Positions 8,042 to 15,986 of a DNA stretch of 36,734 nucleotides are shown here, in pieces. The notes beneath the pieces were generated by a model. The model was not told the DNA's origin, made no database searches, and saw only the letters and a program-made list of their open reading frames with translations. The stretch comes from Calditrichota bacterium (GTDB lineage Bacteria; Calditrichota; Calditrichia; RBG-13-44-9), in NCBI GenBank assembly GCA_024276455.1, contig JAJRXE010000159.1, positions 1 to 36,734 on the forward strand. The letters run 5' to 3'. The position numbers and the translations under genes are program-made. Positions within the stretch are counted from its first letter, which is position 1, and every line of letters starts with the position of its first letter.

Positions 8042-8458
8042 TTACACCAATCGCACATCAACTTCGAGCCGCTCGTCTTCCAGAACCAGCTGCTCGCCGT
8101 ATTGTAGAGAATAATCAATGAGAATGGGGCCTTTTAGGTTCGCTGTTACGCTTCCCTGCGAGGAATCTATTTTTACAATGGCTAATATTTCGATTTCGGC
8201 GTCTTTTCGAATTTTATTTTGCAAATGTTTTAATAGCAAATCCTGCAAATCATCTCCCACATTATGGATGGGATCAATTACCGGTAAGTGTAATTGGGGA
8301 TCTTCAACCGAAATCAACCAGGAAAACGGTTGAAAATCCTGATGTTTCAATACATAAAATTTTTTAAACTTTTCGAAACCAATAATGCCTTTAGGGAAAT
8401 AAATAATCTCATTCTCGGGAATCTCTAACTCACCAAATTCTTCCGTCACTAACCTCAT
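8042..8458 (-). CDS. fliW: flagellar assembly factor FliW
   Basis: This 138-residue protein has the FliW hallmarks: EFGELEIPENEIIYFPKG at the start, GIIGFEKFKKFYVL next, then FSWLISVEDPQLHLPVIDP. FliW is a beta-barrel protein that binds flagellin and, in its free form, blocks the translational repressor CsrA, so linking filament assembly to flagellin synthesis. GGAG lies seven bases before the start and a TATAAT-like box at 8501-8496 may drive it. Instead of csrA, the gene 12 nt downstream is a sigma region-4-like protein. No flagellin or other structural flagellar gene is in the window. Confidence 0.93.
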   Translation of the reverse strand: MRLVTEEFGELEIPENEIIYFPKGIIGFEKFKKFYVLKHQDFQPFSWLISVEDPQLHLPVIDPIHNVGDDLQDLLLKHLQNKIRKDAEIEILAIVKIDSSQGSVTANLKGPILIDYSLQYGEQLVLEDERLEVDVRLV

Positions 8459-8708
8459 TTAATGCTCCTTTTTCAGTTCAAACAATTAACAAGCAATTAT
8501 AGTGCCATTGGGACGGATTCCCGAGATTTCTTACTAAGCGCTTAATTATACTAATTTTACAAAGATGCCGTGTGATCCACACCGCTTTCCCGGGAGATGA
8601 GTTTTCAAACAGTCTGCTTATTTTTTCAACAGGCCGTTGAAAACCGCAGAAGGAAATGGCGAAAAGTTTGACAATGGATCCAGTAAAATGGGGAGCAACT
8701 GTCGGTAA

Positions 8709-8738
8709 ATCAAACGGTTAGATTGAATCACCGTTGAT
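8709..8738 (-). terminator. possible terminator of the porin gene
   Basis: ATCAACGGT and ACCGTTTGAT form a 9-bp stem with one bulged T, overlapping the stop codon. The tail is not T-rich, so termination is uncertain. The rest of the gap up to 8737 shows nothing else on the minus strand. Confidence 0.25.
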
Positions 8739-10525
8739 TAATCGAACAATGTCCAGTACACGCCCAGGCGGAAGGTGCGGAAAAATTCGGGGTAGCCGAT
8801 TACGATTTGGTAATCGGTGGAAAGCGTGTTCTCCCAGGCAAAGAAAATAGTGGCTCGCTTGATGTGCGCCAGCAATTTGAAATCCAATAAGTGGTAGTAA
8901 TTGGTCTCCTGATAAGTACGGACGTATTGATTCACCACCGGGTAATACTTCACTCCGCGCCATCGATTAATCAGGTGGTAAATAGCCACCCCCCGCAACA
9001 GGAGGGCCCGATTGAACATCGGAAGATCCAGGGTGAGTTTTAAAATGTTATTCACGCGGGGCGTAAAACTCTGCTGATAATTGGTGCTAAAAAGCAACTC
9101 TTCATCCAGATAAAATTTCCAGAAAGAAAGGAGTAATTTCCCGGCCAGCCCGGTATTTTCCACCAACCTCTGGTAAAAGCTGGTGCTGGCATCTTCGTAC
9201 AACCAGTAATTCCAGAAGCGGTAATAAAATGGGGTTAATTCCACCCGGAAACGGGAATTCACCTGCATGGCGAGAGACATCTCAATCCCCTGCCTTAACG
9301 GGAGGGAAGGATTTTGTAAACGTCGGGCAATCCGGTCTTCCCTCCAGAAAATCACTGCCAGTGGTAACGGATGCGGTTTTTGAACCAGACTGATTCCCAC
9401 CTCCCACAGCGGACTCCAACGGCTGCTTAACCTCATCCCAAAGGAGGGGGCACTTCCACCATATTGGTAGTTATGGAATCCGGCAAAAAGGTGCATTTGT
9501 CCCCATTTTCCCTGCCAGGCCAACTCACCCTGAATCTCCGCCTCCAGTGCAGACGCGGCGTAAAAAACATTGGATTTGGTAATCTGATGGCCAATCACAT
9601 TAGAAACAATCCGGTAATTCCAATGCCCTCTCCCCCGCTGAAAAGCGGCTTTAACACCGATGCTGTACATCTCACTTCTGCGTTCCCGATCGAGCACCTC
9701 CACCCGGTAATTCTCCCCCCACTTGTACAAATAAGGTAATACGGAAAACCGACTGAGCGTATCAGGGGTAACCATTAGGCGTCCCCACAGTAACTGTCCT
9801 ACCCGCTTCACTTTTCCCCGGTCTTCCAGCAAGTCCCAGCGCCCCAGCCGATAGCGATGGCGCAATTGCCAGTACCCCACATCCAGGCGGGTGCGTTTCG
9901 AGAACTCGTGGTGCAGGAAAGCGCGCAGGGTTTCCACATGAATGGAGGTGTAATCGGGATGGGGGCCATCTCGCAGAAAATTGTTTCCTCCCAGTCGGAA
10001 ATAGCTTCGGGCGGTGTAATGCTGAGCGAAATCGATGTCGAGTTGGGAGAGGTTGAACTGGTAATCCTGGGAATAAGCAATGCGGGTTACCGGCACTTTT
10101 TTTGTCCGAATCGGGGTTGGGCGGAATCGATAGGTCAAACATTCCGGGAAAAGTTGTCGGGCGCGCACAATCTCAATCGGCACCACCTGATCGTCCCAGT
10201 ACCCCCAGAGGGCGTACCGCAGCGGCAGATCGCGAAACTGGTAATCCAGAAATCCCGGAGGCATGCCCCGGTAGGTGTTGGCGCTCGGGCGTCCTTTTTC
10301 CGCCAGGTAGAGGGGAAAGAAATCCGCGCTGTACTGGTGCAACTCCTCTAGCGTCAATTCACAAATAGCCTGGGAGTCGGCGGTCGCATAGGGGATTGAG
10401 GGGGCTTCCTGAGCGAAAAGGAACCAGCGAGGGCCCAGAGCCACCATAATTGCAATCCCCAGCCAGGTGGCGACAATTAACCGAGTGTCCGTGTGTTGGG
10501 AGCTTCGTTGAACCGTTTCCCTCAC
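8738..10525 (-). CDS. putative outer-membrane porin / beta-barrel protein with plug-like N-terminus
   Basis: The protein has 595 residues from a GTG start at 10525, with AAAGGA as ribosome site. An N-terminal hydrophobic helix (about 17-38) is probably a signal peptide. Residues 50-125 resemble a shortened TonB-receptor plug (NTYRGMPPG, then an ALWGYWDDQVVP and IEIVRA element). From about 145 onward the chain alternates polar and apolar residues with many Tyr, Trp and Arg, and it ends in FRLGVYWTLFD, the aromatic end expected of an outer-membrane barrel. No TonB box was seen. It lies 18 bp after the nitroreductase gene on the same strand, so they may share a transcript. The substrate is unknown. 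Confidence 0.7.
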   Translation of the reverse strand: MRETVQRSSQHTDTRLIVATWLGIAIMVALGPRWFLFAQEAPSIPYATADSQAICELTLEELHQYSADFFPLYLAEKGRPSANTYRGMPPGFLDYQFRDLPLRYALWGYWDDQVVPIEIVRARQLFPECLTYRFRPTPIRTKKVPVTRIAYSQDYQFNLSQLDIDFAQHYTARSYFRLGGNNFLRDGPHPDYTSIHVETLRAFLHHEFSKRTRLDVGYWQLRHRYRLGRWDLLEDRGKVKRVGQLLWGRLMVTPDTLSRFSVLPYLYKWGENYRVEVLDRERRSEMYSIGVKAAFQRGRGHWNYRIVSNVIGHQITKSNVFYAASALEAEIQGELAWQGKWGQMHLFAGFHNYQYGGSAPSFGMRLSSRWSPLWEVGISLVQKPHPLPLAVIFWREDRIARRLQNPSLPLRQGIEMSLAMQVNSRFRVELTPFYYRFWNYWLYEDASTSFYQRLVENTGLAGKLLLSFWKFYLDEELLFSTNYQQSFTPRVNNILKLTLDLPMFNRALLLRGVAIYHLINRWRGVKYYPVVNQYVRTYQETNYYHLLDFKLLAHIKRATIFFAWENTLSTDYQIVIGYPEFFRTFRLGVYWTLFD

Positions 10526-10543
10526 CTGTAGATCCTTTTTCCT

Positions 10544-11080
10544 TTATTCGATGATGGTCGCAATCTGTTCGCGGGAGCGCCGGTGCGGTGCCTCGCTTTT
10601 TTCGGCCGGTTTGCCCACCGGAATCATGGCCACAGGACGCTCGTCCCAGGGCAAATCCAGGGCTTCGCTTACCTTGCGGTCGATGAAGGCGCCTACCCAG
10701 CAGGTGCCGTAACCCAGATCGGTGGCGGTGAGCAGCAGATTTTGAATGGCTGCGGCAGTGTCCTGGTACACGTACATTTCCCGCCCGCGGTTGCCGTAGT
10801 GGGCGGCAGAACGTTCCGGTTGGGCCGCCACCACAATTACCAGCGGCGCCTGCGCCAAAAACTCCTGTCCGTAGGCCGCCACCACCAGCTTGCGCTTCAC
10901 TTCCGGATTGGAGACCAGATAAAAATGCCAGGGTTGCAGGTTGCCGGCCGAGGGCGCCCAACGCATCACCTCGATGAATAAATCAACATGCTCCTGGGGA
11001 ATGGGATCCGGCAAATAGGCCCGGCAGGACCGGCGCTTCAAAATAACGTCAACCACTTTTGAGGTGGATGGTTTTTCCAT
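10544..11080 (-). CDS. nitroreductase family FMN protein
   Basis: The protein has 178 residues from the ATG at 11080, which lies eight bases after GGAG; a TTG two codons earlier is too close to that site. The nitroreductase pattern is clear: KRRSCRAYLPDPIP at the N-terminus, where Arg and Ser residues bind the FMN phosphate; RWAPSAGNLQPWHFYLV next; and DLGYGTCWVGAF in the middle. These homodimeric flavoproteins reduce nitroaromatics, quinones or similar acceptors with NAD(P)H; some act in dehalogenation or cofactor synthesis. The substrate cannot be read from sequence. It is the first gene of a probable pair with the downstream porin. Confidence 0.9.
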   Translation of the reverse strand: MEKPSTSKVVDVILKRRSCRAYLPDPIPQEHVDLFIEVMRWAPSAGNLQPWHFYLVSNPEVKRKLVVAAYGQEFLAQAPLVIVVAAQPERSAAHYGNRGREMYVYQDTAAAIQNLLLTATDLGYGTCWVGAFIDRKVSEALDLPWDERPVAMIPVGKPAEKSEAPHRRSREQIATIIE

Positions 11081-11191
11081 TGTCAATTCTCCTGTTTGGT
11101 ACCTGCCTCCAACTCGAATATCCTTATTAAGTTACGAGAAGGAACCGCCCTTGCAAAGCAATTTTTACCGTTTTACCCTGGAGGTTTTTCC

Positions 11192-11219
11192 CACGAATAC
11201 CACGAATTTTCACGAATAA
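11192..11219 (+). repeat. CACGAAT repeat cluster, left arm of an inverted repeat
   Basis: CACGAAT occurs three times with spacings of 9 and 10 bases. The last 19-20 bases are nearly the reverse complement of 11571-11590. Confidence 0.6.
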
Positions 11220-11570
11220 GGCCATCAACGGTAAACAAAATGGACTAAAAAAGACCAATATTTTAATTAATTAAACATGATTCAAACAAATTAGAAACAT
11301 TTCTTTTAGGCAATTAAGATAGAATGTTCTTTTTCTAATAAGCCCACCCCTTTTTCCCTTCCTGACGGCAGGGAGGGGACAGAAGGAGGGTAAGTAATTT
11401 CCAGTTATCTCAGAAATAAGCTAATTTAAATTCTGCCAAATTTATTCAACCCAGCTTAAGCATAAATAATGGTGGATCCCTCCAGATAAATTAATTAAAA
11501 ATGTGATGATTAAAATTCAGCAAGATTTTTAGGCATATTATTTGGCTTTAATCAATTGTTTTTATTGGTG

Positions 11571-11590
11571 TTATTCGTGTAATTCGTGGT
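11571..11590 (-). repeat. CACGAAT repeat cluster, right arm of the inverted repeat
   Basis: Read on the minus strand it gives CCACGAATTACACGAATAA, matching the left arm with two differences and one indel. It stops 6 bp before the end of the dGTPase gene. Confidence 0.6.
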
Positions 11591-11596
11591 TAAACA

Positions 11597-12865
11597 TTAA
11601 ACCAGGTCCATGATGGACCCGAAGTCCGGATCGAAGAGACGCTTGTAGGTGCGCAGGGCGAACCCGTCCGTCATGCCGGCCAGGTGGTCGCACACCAGCC
11701 GCATCTTACTCGCCTCATCTTTCTCCGCCGCCAGCGCCTGTCCCAGGTGCTCGGGCAAGAGGCTTAATTTTTTCTGGCCGTCCCGCAGGTAATTGTCCCG
11801 GTAGGCTCGAAAGAGCCGCTCCAGCACAAAGTTGCCCTTGTACTCAATCTGGTGCAGTTCCGGCGTTCGAAACACCAGCTCCACCGCCAGCTTTTTGTAA
11901 AAATTTGCTTCCTGCCGGATTTCAGGCTCAATCTCCAGTTGAAAGCGGTAGCGGTTGGTGAGGTCGGAGAGAAAAGTCTCCCGCTCTTTCAACCGGCAGG
12001 CCTGAATAAACGCGCCAATTTTGCGAGCGAAGGCACGCTCCACATTCCCGGAACGCAGGTCCTGCAGCAGAGCGTCCAGCAGTTGCGCTTCGCGCCCCTG
12101 CAAACTGTGCCGCTCTCCCCACTTCACCAATCGCAGCTCATTAATAAATCCGGCGTGAATGCCGTCCACCACATCATCCAGGGAATAGGCGGTGTCGTCC
12201 GCCCAATCCATGATCTGGCACTCGATGCTGCGAAAACCGTTCAGGGCTTTGGGATTGTTCAGGGAGGCGGGAATTTCCCGTTCCGCGAAGACGAATTGCC
12301 GGTAACGCGCTTGCTGATCGTAAATGAAATGGTTCTCGGGGTCGTCCAGCTCCCCGAAAAGCGTCTTGTATTTCAGCACCCCATCCACCAGCGCCCGGGT
12401 GGGATTCATGCCCTTGCGAGAAGCTCCGTCCGGGTAAATAATTTCGGTCAGCACCCGCAGGGTTTGGGCGTTGCCCTCGAATCCCCCGAAATCGCGCATC
12501 AGGCGATTGAGGGTGTGTTCCCCGGCGTGTCCGAAGGGCGGATGCCCCAGATCGTGCGCCAGACAAACCGCTTCCACCAGATGAGGGTCGATGTAAAAAT
12601 CCTCGCCCAGGTGCGGGTCGGTTTTCTGCAAAAAATCGCAGATGGAGCGCCCGATTTGAGCCACCTCCAGGGAGTGGGTTAACCGGGTACGGTAAAAATC
12701 GTACTCGCCGGAGAGGAAAACCTGGGTCTTGGCCTGCAACCGCCGAAAGGCAGAGCTGTGAATAATGCGGTCGCGATCCACCTGAAAGGGATTGCGGTAA
12801 TCTCTCCCCTGCCGCGGCACCAGGCGTTCAAAATCGAATTCCGTGTAAAAGTTGTTTTCACCCAT
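11597..12865 (-). CDS. dgt: deoxyguanosinetriphosphate triphosphohydrolase (dGTPase, HD superfamily)
   Basis: The protein has 422 residues from ATG 12865; a GTG lies just before it. The N-terminus carries FRRLQAKTQVF and TRLTHSLEVAQIG, with the first metal histidine at residue 64. The HD pair of the superfamily is in CLAHDLGHPPFGHAGE (His104, Asp105), and the C-terminal half has the long helical region of dGTPases. The enzyme splits dNTPs into deoxynucleoside and triphosphate and so tunes nucleotide pools. Its length fits the dGTPase-like (type 2) group rather than the roughly 505-residue E. coli enzyme. It begins about 20 nt downstream of the M14 peptidase gene on the same strand, so the two are probably co-transcribed. 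The ribosome site is weak. Confidence 0.92.
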   Translation of the reverse strand: MGENNFYTEFDFERLVPRQGRDYRNPFQVDRDRIIHSSAFRRLQAKTQVFLSGEYDFYRTRLTHSLEVAQIGRSICDFLQKTDPHLGEDFYIDPHLVEAVCLAHDLGHPPFGHAGEHTLNRLMRDFGGFEGNAQTLRVLTEIIYPDGASRKGMNPTRALVDGVLKYKTLFGELDDPENHFIYDQQARYRQFVFAEREIPASLNNPKALNGFRSIECQIMDWADDTAYSLDDVVDGIHAGFINELRLVKWGERHSLQGREAQLLDALLQDLRSGNVERAFARKIGAFIQACRLKERETFLSDLTNRYRFQLEIEPEIRQEANFYKKLAVELVFRTPELHQIEYKGNFVLERLFRAYRDNYLRDGQKKLSLLPEHLGQALAAEKDEASKMRLVCDHLAGMTDGFALRTYKRLFDPDFGSIMDLV

Positions 12866-12885
12866 CACAAAAACGCCAATTTTTT

Positions 12886-14667
12886 CTATTCTACGGACAA
12901 ATGCACCGGATGTTCAATTTTGCCAATCGGGTACAGATTAATGGTGCGATCCCAGTAAGGGGAACGGCGGTAAAAAAAGTAAAGCCGCTGCCGAGGATTT
13001 TTCGCGAAGGTGCTGTCGGTTTCCAGTTTGTGGCGAAACTCCTCCGCCAGGGCCGGATCTTGCTGCAGCATCTGGCGAGCCAGCCGTTCCAGCACCCGCA
13101 TTTCGGCGTATTCCTTCTGTTCGAAGATGGCGTCCAGGAAGCCCCAGCGCACGAAGGAGTCCGGCGCCCGGGGTTCCAGCAGGTGCACAATCACCCGGTT
13201 GGTACGCTAATTCAGAAACACCACCGCTGTACCGGCCGGGTAAAAACGCTGCTCCTGAATTCCCTCGCTTTCGAAACGCACCGGATGGCGTCCCTCGTAG
13301 GGATGCTCCCGCCAACGGACGTTTTTGAAGCGGTAGGATTTTACCAGCAGGGTGGTGTCCCGCTTGAGGCGGTGAATTTTCACCCGGTGCAGTGCCAGGC
13401 GGTCTAAAAGCACCTGCCATTCGCGGGGGATCAGGTAAACGGAGGGCACCTGCACCGAATCGATCGCCACACTGCGGTAAAAGAAGGGAATTCGGAACAG
13501 ACGGAGGCGATCCGGATGGTACACCAGCCAGTCGGAGCCGGAAATCTCGCTGGGAATCTTCTCGTAATCCACTCCTAAAAACTTGATGATAATACTGTCC
13601 CGAAAAGAAGTCCGAAAGTCCAGCGGTAAGTAATGACCGGGCAGTTCTTCGGCGGTTAAGCGATCCGATTCCCGAACCACCTGTTTAATCCGCTCGGCAT
13701 AACGGTTGGCTGCTTCCAAAAAGTGAATTAAAAAATGGTAGGTGGCGGTCACCCGGGTGTGGTAGTCCTTCAGCATGTGATTTTCCACCAGGTAAAAGGT
13801 GCGATTCTGTACCGCCCCGTAACCGTTCGAGAAGCGCGGCGAGGCAACCCAGTTGACCAATCCGCGCCGGAGGTCGTTTCGGTCCCGCAGCGCCACGTAA
13901 GGGCTCAGGGGGAAGCCGTCCTCTGCCATTTTCAGATTCAGAAAAGGCTGCAGCACCTTGCGGTTGAATTCCCGCAGCGGGGGCGCCACATTGTCCCCGG
14001 CTTCCAATCCGTAAGTCATTACATACTGGTAATCCGCCCCGTCGGTCACGTGAATGTCCATCAGCAAGTCCGGCAGGTAGCGGTTGAACATTCGCAGCCA
14101 GGCCTGCATTTCCGGACAATCGGCTTTCAGAAAATCGCGGTTCAGATTGAGATTCTGGGCGGTGACCCGCCAACCCATTTCCTCCGGTCCGTTCTGATTG
14201 ATCCGGTTGTAGGGACCAAAGCGCTCGTGCCCGTCCACGTTAAAAATGGGGATGAACAGCAGAATCACCCGGTCCAGCAGTTCCGGCATCCGGTGGTGAA
14301 TCGCCAGATCACGGACAAGCATCAGTCCGGCGTCCTTTCCGTCGATTTCGCCGGCATGAATCCCTGCCTGCACCAGCACCACCACCTTACCGGACTGGCG
14401 GATTTGCTCCGGGGTAAACTCACCGTCCTTGCTCACAATTACCAGTGGCAGGTCGCGGCCCTGGGGACTCACCCCGAAGCGGGTGTATTTAACCCAGGGA
14501 GAGGCCTGCGCCAGACGCTGGCAAAATTCCACCGTCTCCCGGTAGCGAGGGGTGCGTTTAAAATTGGACTTCTCGTAATAGGTTAACCAGGGATCTTCCT
14601 GCGATAGTAAAGAACCCAGCAGCACTAACAATAAAAACGCCCATCCACGAATCACGGTTGAGTGCAT
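12886..14667 (-). pseudogene. M14 family zinc carboxypeptidase interrupted by an in-frame TAG
   Basis: Codons 1-486 (14667 to 13210) encode a signal peptide (about 1-22) and the M14 catalytic domain. Zinc ligands are His104 and Glu107 in GIHAGEIDGKD and His206 in MDIHVTDG; the likely catalytic Glu295 lies in VENHML. A TAG at 13209-13207 then stops the frame. The same frame continues for 106 more codons with strongly family-like sequence (HLLEPRAPDSFVRWGF; EQKEYAEMRVLE; FFYRRSPYWD) to a final TAG at 12886. That tail is a normal part of large bacterial M14 proteins. CAG to TAG is the simplest origin. The gene is therefore a nonsense pseudogene, a sequencing error, or read through. AAGG precedes the start. 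Confidence 0.85.
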
Positions 14668-14884
14668 GACGATTTACCTTCTCTTGAATAAAAATGATTC
14701 TACCCCATCTTTCCTATTTTAGAGAAAAATCCTTTTCACTCCAAATATTTTGTCATTTTCATTTCAACCACCGGATGATGGATGATCATTTCCGTCCTGA
14801 AATGCTTCGTTCGCTTACTTTCCCGATCATCATTTTTCGAAAATTGGTGTATTTCCCGGGAAAACCAATCGATTACATTTGTAT

Positions 14885-14913
14885 TTGGATTTTGGAATTT
14901 TCTACCCTAAATT
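14885..14913 (+). promoter_or_regulatory. promoter for tRNA-Arg
   Basis: TTGGAT (14885-14890), a 17-bp spacer and TAAATT (14908-14913) place a start near 14920, about nine bases before the tRNA. Confidence 0.4.
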
Positions 14914-14928
14914 TGTCACCGCAAAAAT

Positions 14929-15000
14929 GCCCCCGTAGCTCAGTGGATAGAGCAGTGGCCTCCGGAGCCACGTGCGCAGGTTCGATTCCTGCCGGGGGTA
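14929..15000 (+). tRNA. tRNA-Arg (anticodon CCG)
   Basis: A full cloverleaf can be drawn. The 7-bp acceptor (GCCCCCG with CGGGGGT) has a G-U pair at its end. The D arm is GCTC/GAGC. The anticodon stem GTGGC/GCCAC has loop CTCCGGA, giving anticodon CCG at 14962-14964. The T arm is GCAGG-TTCGATT-CCTGC. The discriminator is A15000. CCA is not encoded. It reads CGG codons. Confidence 0.95.
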
Positions 15001-15111
15001 CTCAAAAACCGATTTTAGGTCGTCGGGCGAAAAAGCGTTTGACAAAATCAGGTGTATTTATTAAATTAATCATTGGAAGTGGAAGAAAACAGGTAGAAGG
15101 AAGAAAATTCT

Positions 15112-15366
15112 ATGGCGCATCATAAGTCAGCTATTAAGCGAATAAGGGTTGCAGAACGGAACCGACAGCGAAACCGCTATTATCGTTCCACAATGCGAAC
15201 CATGATCAAGAAGGTTCGGAACGCCGAGACCAAGGAAGAGGCCTTGGAGCTGTACCAGAAGACGGTGTCTTTGCTGGACAAGCTGGTGGTGAAGGGAATC
15301 ATCCACCGAAACCAGGCCGCCAATAAGAAATCACGATTGTACAAATACGTGAGTTCATTGACTTAG
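15112..15366 (+). CDS. rpsT: 30S ribosomal protein S20
   Basis: The 84-residue basic, helical protein begins MAHHKSAIKRIRVAERNRQR and ends NQAANKKSRLYKYVSSL, both typical of S20, which binds 16S rRNA in the body of the small subunit. The length is normal (84-90). AAGGA lies about ten bases before the ATG. The gene follows tRNA-Arg by 111 bp and could share its promoter. The stop is TAG, which shows that TAG is a real stop in this genome. A strong terminator follows at once. Confidence 0.97.
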   Translation: MAHHKSAIKRIRVAERNRQRNRYYRSTMRTMIKKVRNAETKEEALELYQKTVSLLDKLVVKGIIHRNQAANKKSRLYKYVSSLT

Positions 15367-15391
15367 TTATTAGCGTTCCCTCCTCAACCCG

Positions 15392-15445
15392 AAAGAAGCC
15401 GCACGACCCATCACACCTAACCTTCCGTGCGGCTTCTTTATTTTA
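15392..15445 (+). terminator. intrinsic terminator after rpsT
   Basis: A perfect 14-bp stem (AAAGAAGCCGCACG at 15392-15405 with its complement at 15426-15439) has a 20-nt loop and is followed by TTTATTTT-type sequence. Confidence 0.92.
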
Positions 15446-15612
15446 TGTTCCAAATTTTTGCCTGCGAAAGACCCGAAAAAAACGCTAACAGAATTTCTTT
15501 CCCACCAATTTCACGAATGAATTCAGAATGAATCCAAAACAAATCGCCCTGTCACCCATTTGCCCCGGGGAATGCTGGTCAGAGACAAACAAATTTCCAA
15601 AAACCACCCGGG

Positions 15613-15670
15613 TGTAGACAACGCGGCTTTTGCTGCGTTGATCGACGGAGCAGAAGCTCCGTCGTCTACA
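15613..15670 (+). repeat. 58-bp palindromic element folding as a three-way junction
   Basis: The outer stem TGTAGA/TCTACA (15613-15618, 15665-15670) encloses two hairpins. The first is CAACGCGGC-TTTT-GCTGCGTTG at 15619-15640, with one G-T pair. The second is CGACGGAGC-AGAA-GCTCCGTCG at 15643-15664. Confidence 0.75.
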
Positions 15671-15732
15671 AATTTCATTGCCCGCGAACCACGCGAAATT
15701 CCACAAAAAAATGGGATCAAAATAAAAATTGG

Positions 15733-15822
15733 GCGTCCCGGCAGGGACGCGGTGAGCATAGCCCTGGGGCTCGACCCGGGGAATAAGGAGAATCCCCCAA
15801 TCCATTGGAGTCCCGCAGGGAC
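15733..15822 (+). repeat. triple-hairpin GTCCC/GGGAC repeat element
   Basis: Three hairpins follow each other: GCGTCCC-GGCA-GGGACGC (15733-15750), CCCTGGG with CCCGGGG (15762-15768 and 15775-15781), and GTCCC-GCA-GGGAC (15810-15822). The first and third are near-copies of one another. Confidence 0.65.
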
Positions 15823-15853
15823 GACAGAAAAGAATTGCGCCGACGTGAAGCCC

Positions 15854-15876
15854 GTCTGGCTGGCGCACAGCCGGAC
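15854..15876 (+). repeat. 9-bp hairpin repeat with GCGCA loop
   Basis: GTCTGGCTG (15854-15862) pairs with CAGCCGGAC (15868-15876), with one T-G wobble, around the loop GCGCA. Confidence 0.55.
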
Positions 15877-15893
15877 AGGCCGGCGGCTACCAG

Positions 15894-15979
15894 GAAAAAT
15901 CCGGGAGGATTTTTCAATGACGTCCAGGGAAGAACGATTGACCATTGACCTAATGACTGAAAATCAGGGACGATTTTCA
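15894..15979 (+). repeat. two related A/T-stemmed hairpins with GGGA loops
   Basis: GAAAAATCC-GGGA-GGATTTTTC (15894-15915) and TGAAAATC-AGGGAC-GATTTTCA (15958-15979) look like diverged copies. The second lies seven bases after the mrp stop codon and could act as its 3' hairpin, though no T tract follows on the minus strand. Confidence 0.55.
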
Positions 15980-15986
15980 ATAGGTT

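Larger units (their letters stand above)
11081..11596. other. 516-bp AT-rich gap bracketed by inverted ACGAAT repeats
   Basis: No open frame of note is present. Near each end lies a short cluster of CACGAAT words in opposite orientation (11192-11219 and 11571-11590). Between them are low-GC sequence and one GC-rich hairpin-like stretch near 11355-11385. Confidence 0.6.
15446..15986. other. 541-bp gene-free island of hairpin repeats
   Basis: Between the rpsT terminator and the end of mrp there is no credible gene; open frames here run through the hairpins. The stretch carries at least six separate inverted repeats of four types, listed individually. Confidence 0.75.

Noticed and set aside
11852..12682. 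Long + strand frame opposite dgt
   Set aside because: Antisense shadow of a conserved gene, without a ribosome site or recognisable motif.
13207..13209. TAG read as an amino acid throughout this genome
   Set aside because: rpsT, the M1 peptidase gene and the M14 tail end with TAG at normal protein ends, so global reassignment does not fit; a local event remains possible.
15446..15986. CRISPR array
   Set aside because: The repeats are palindromes of different sequence with no regular repeat-spacer pattern, and no cas gene is present.
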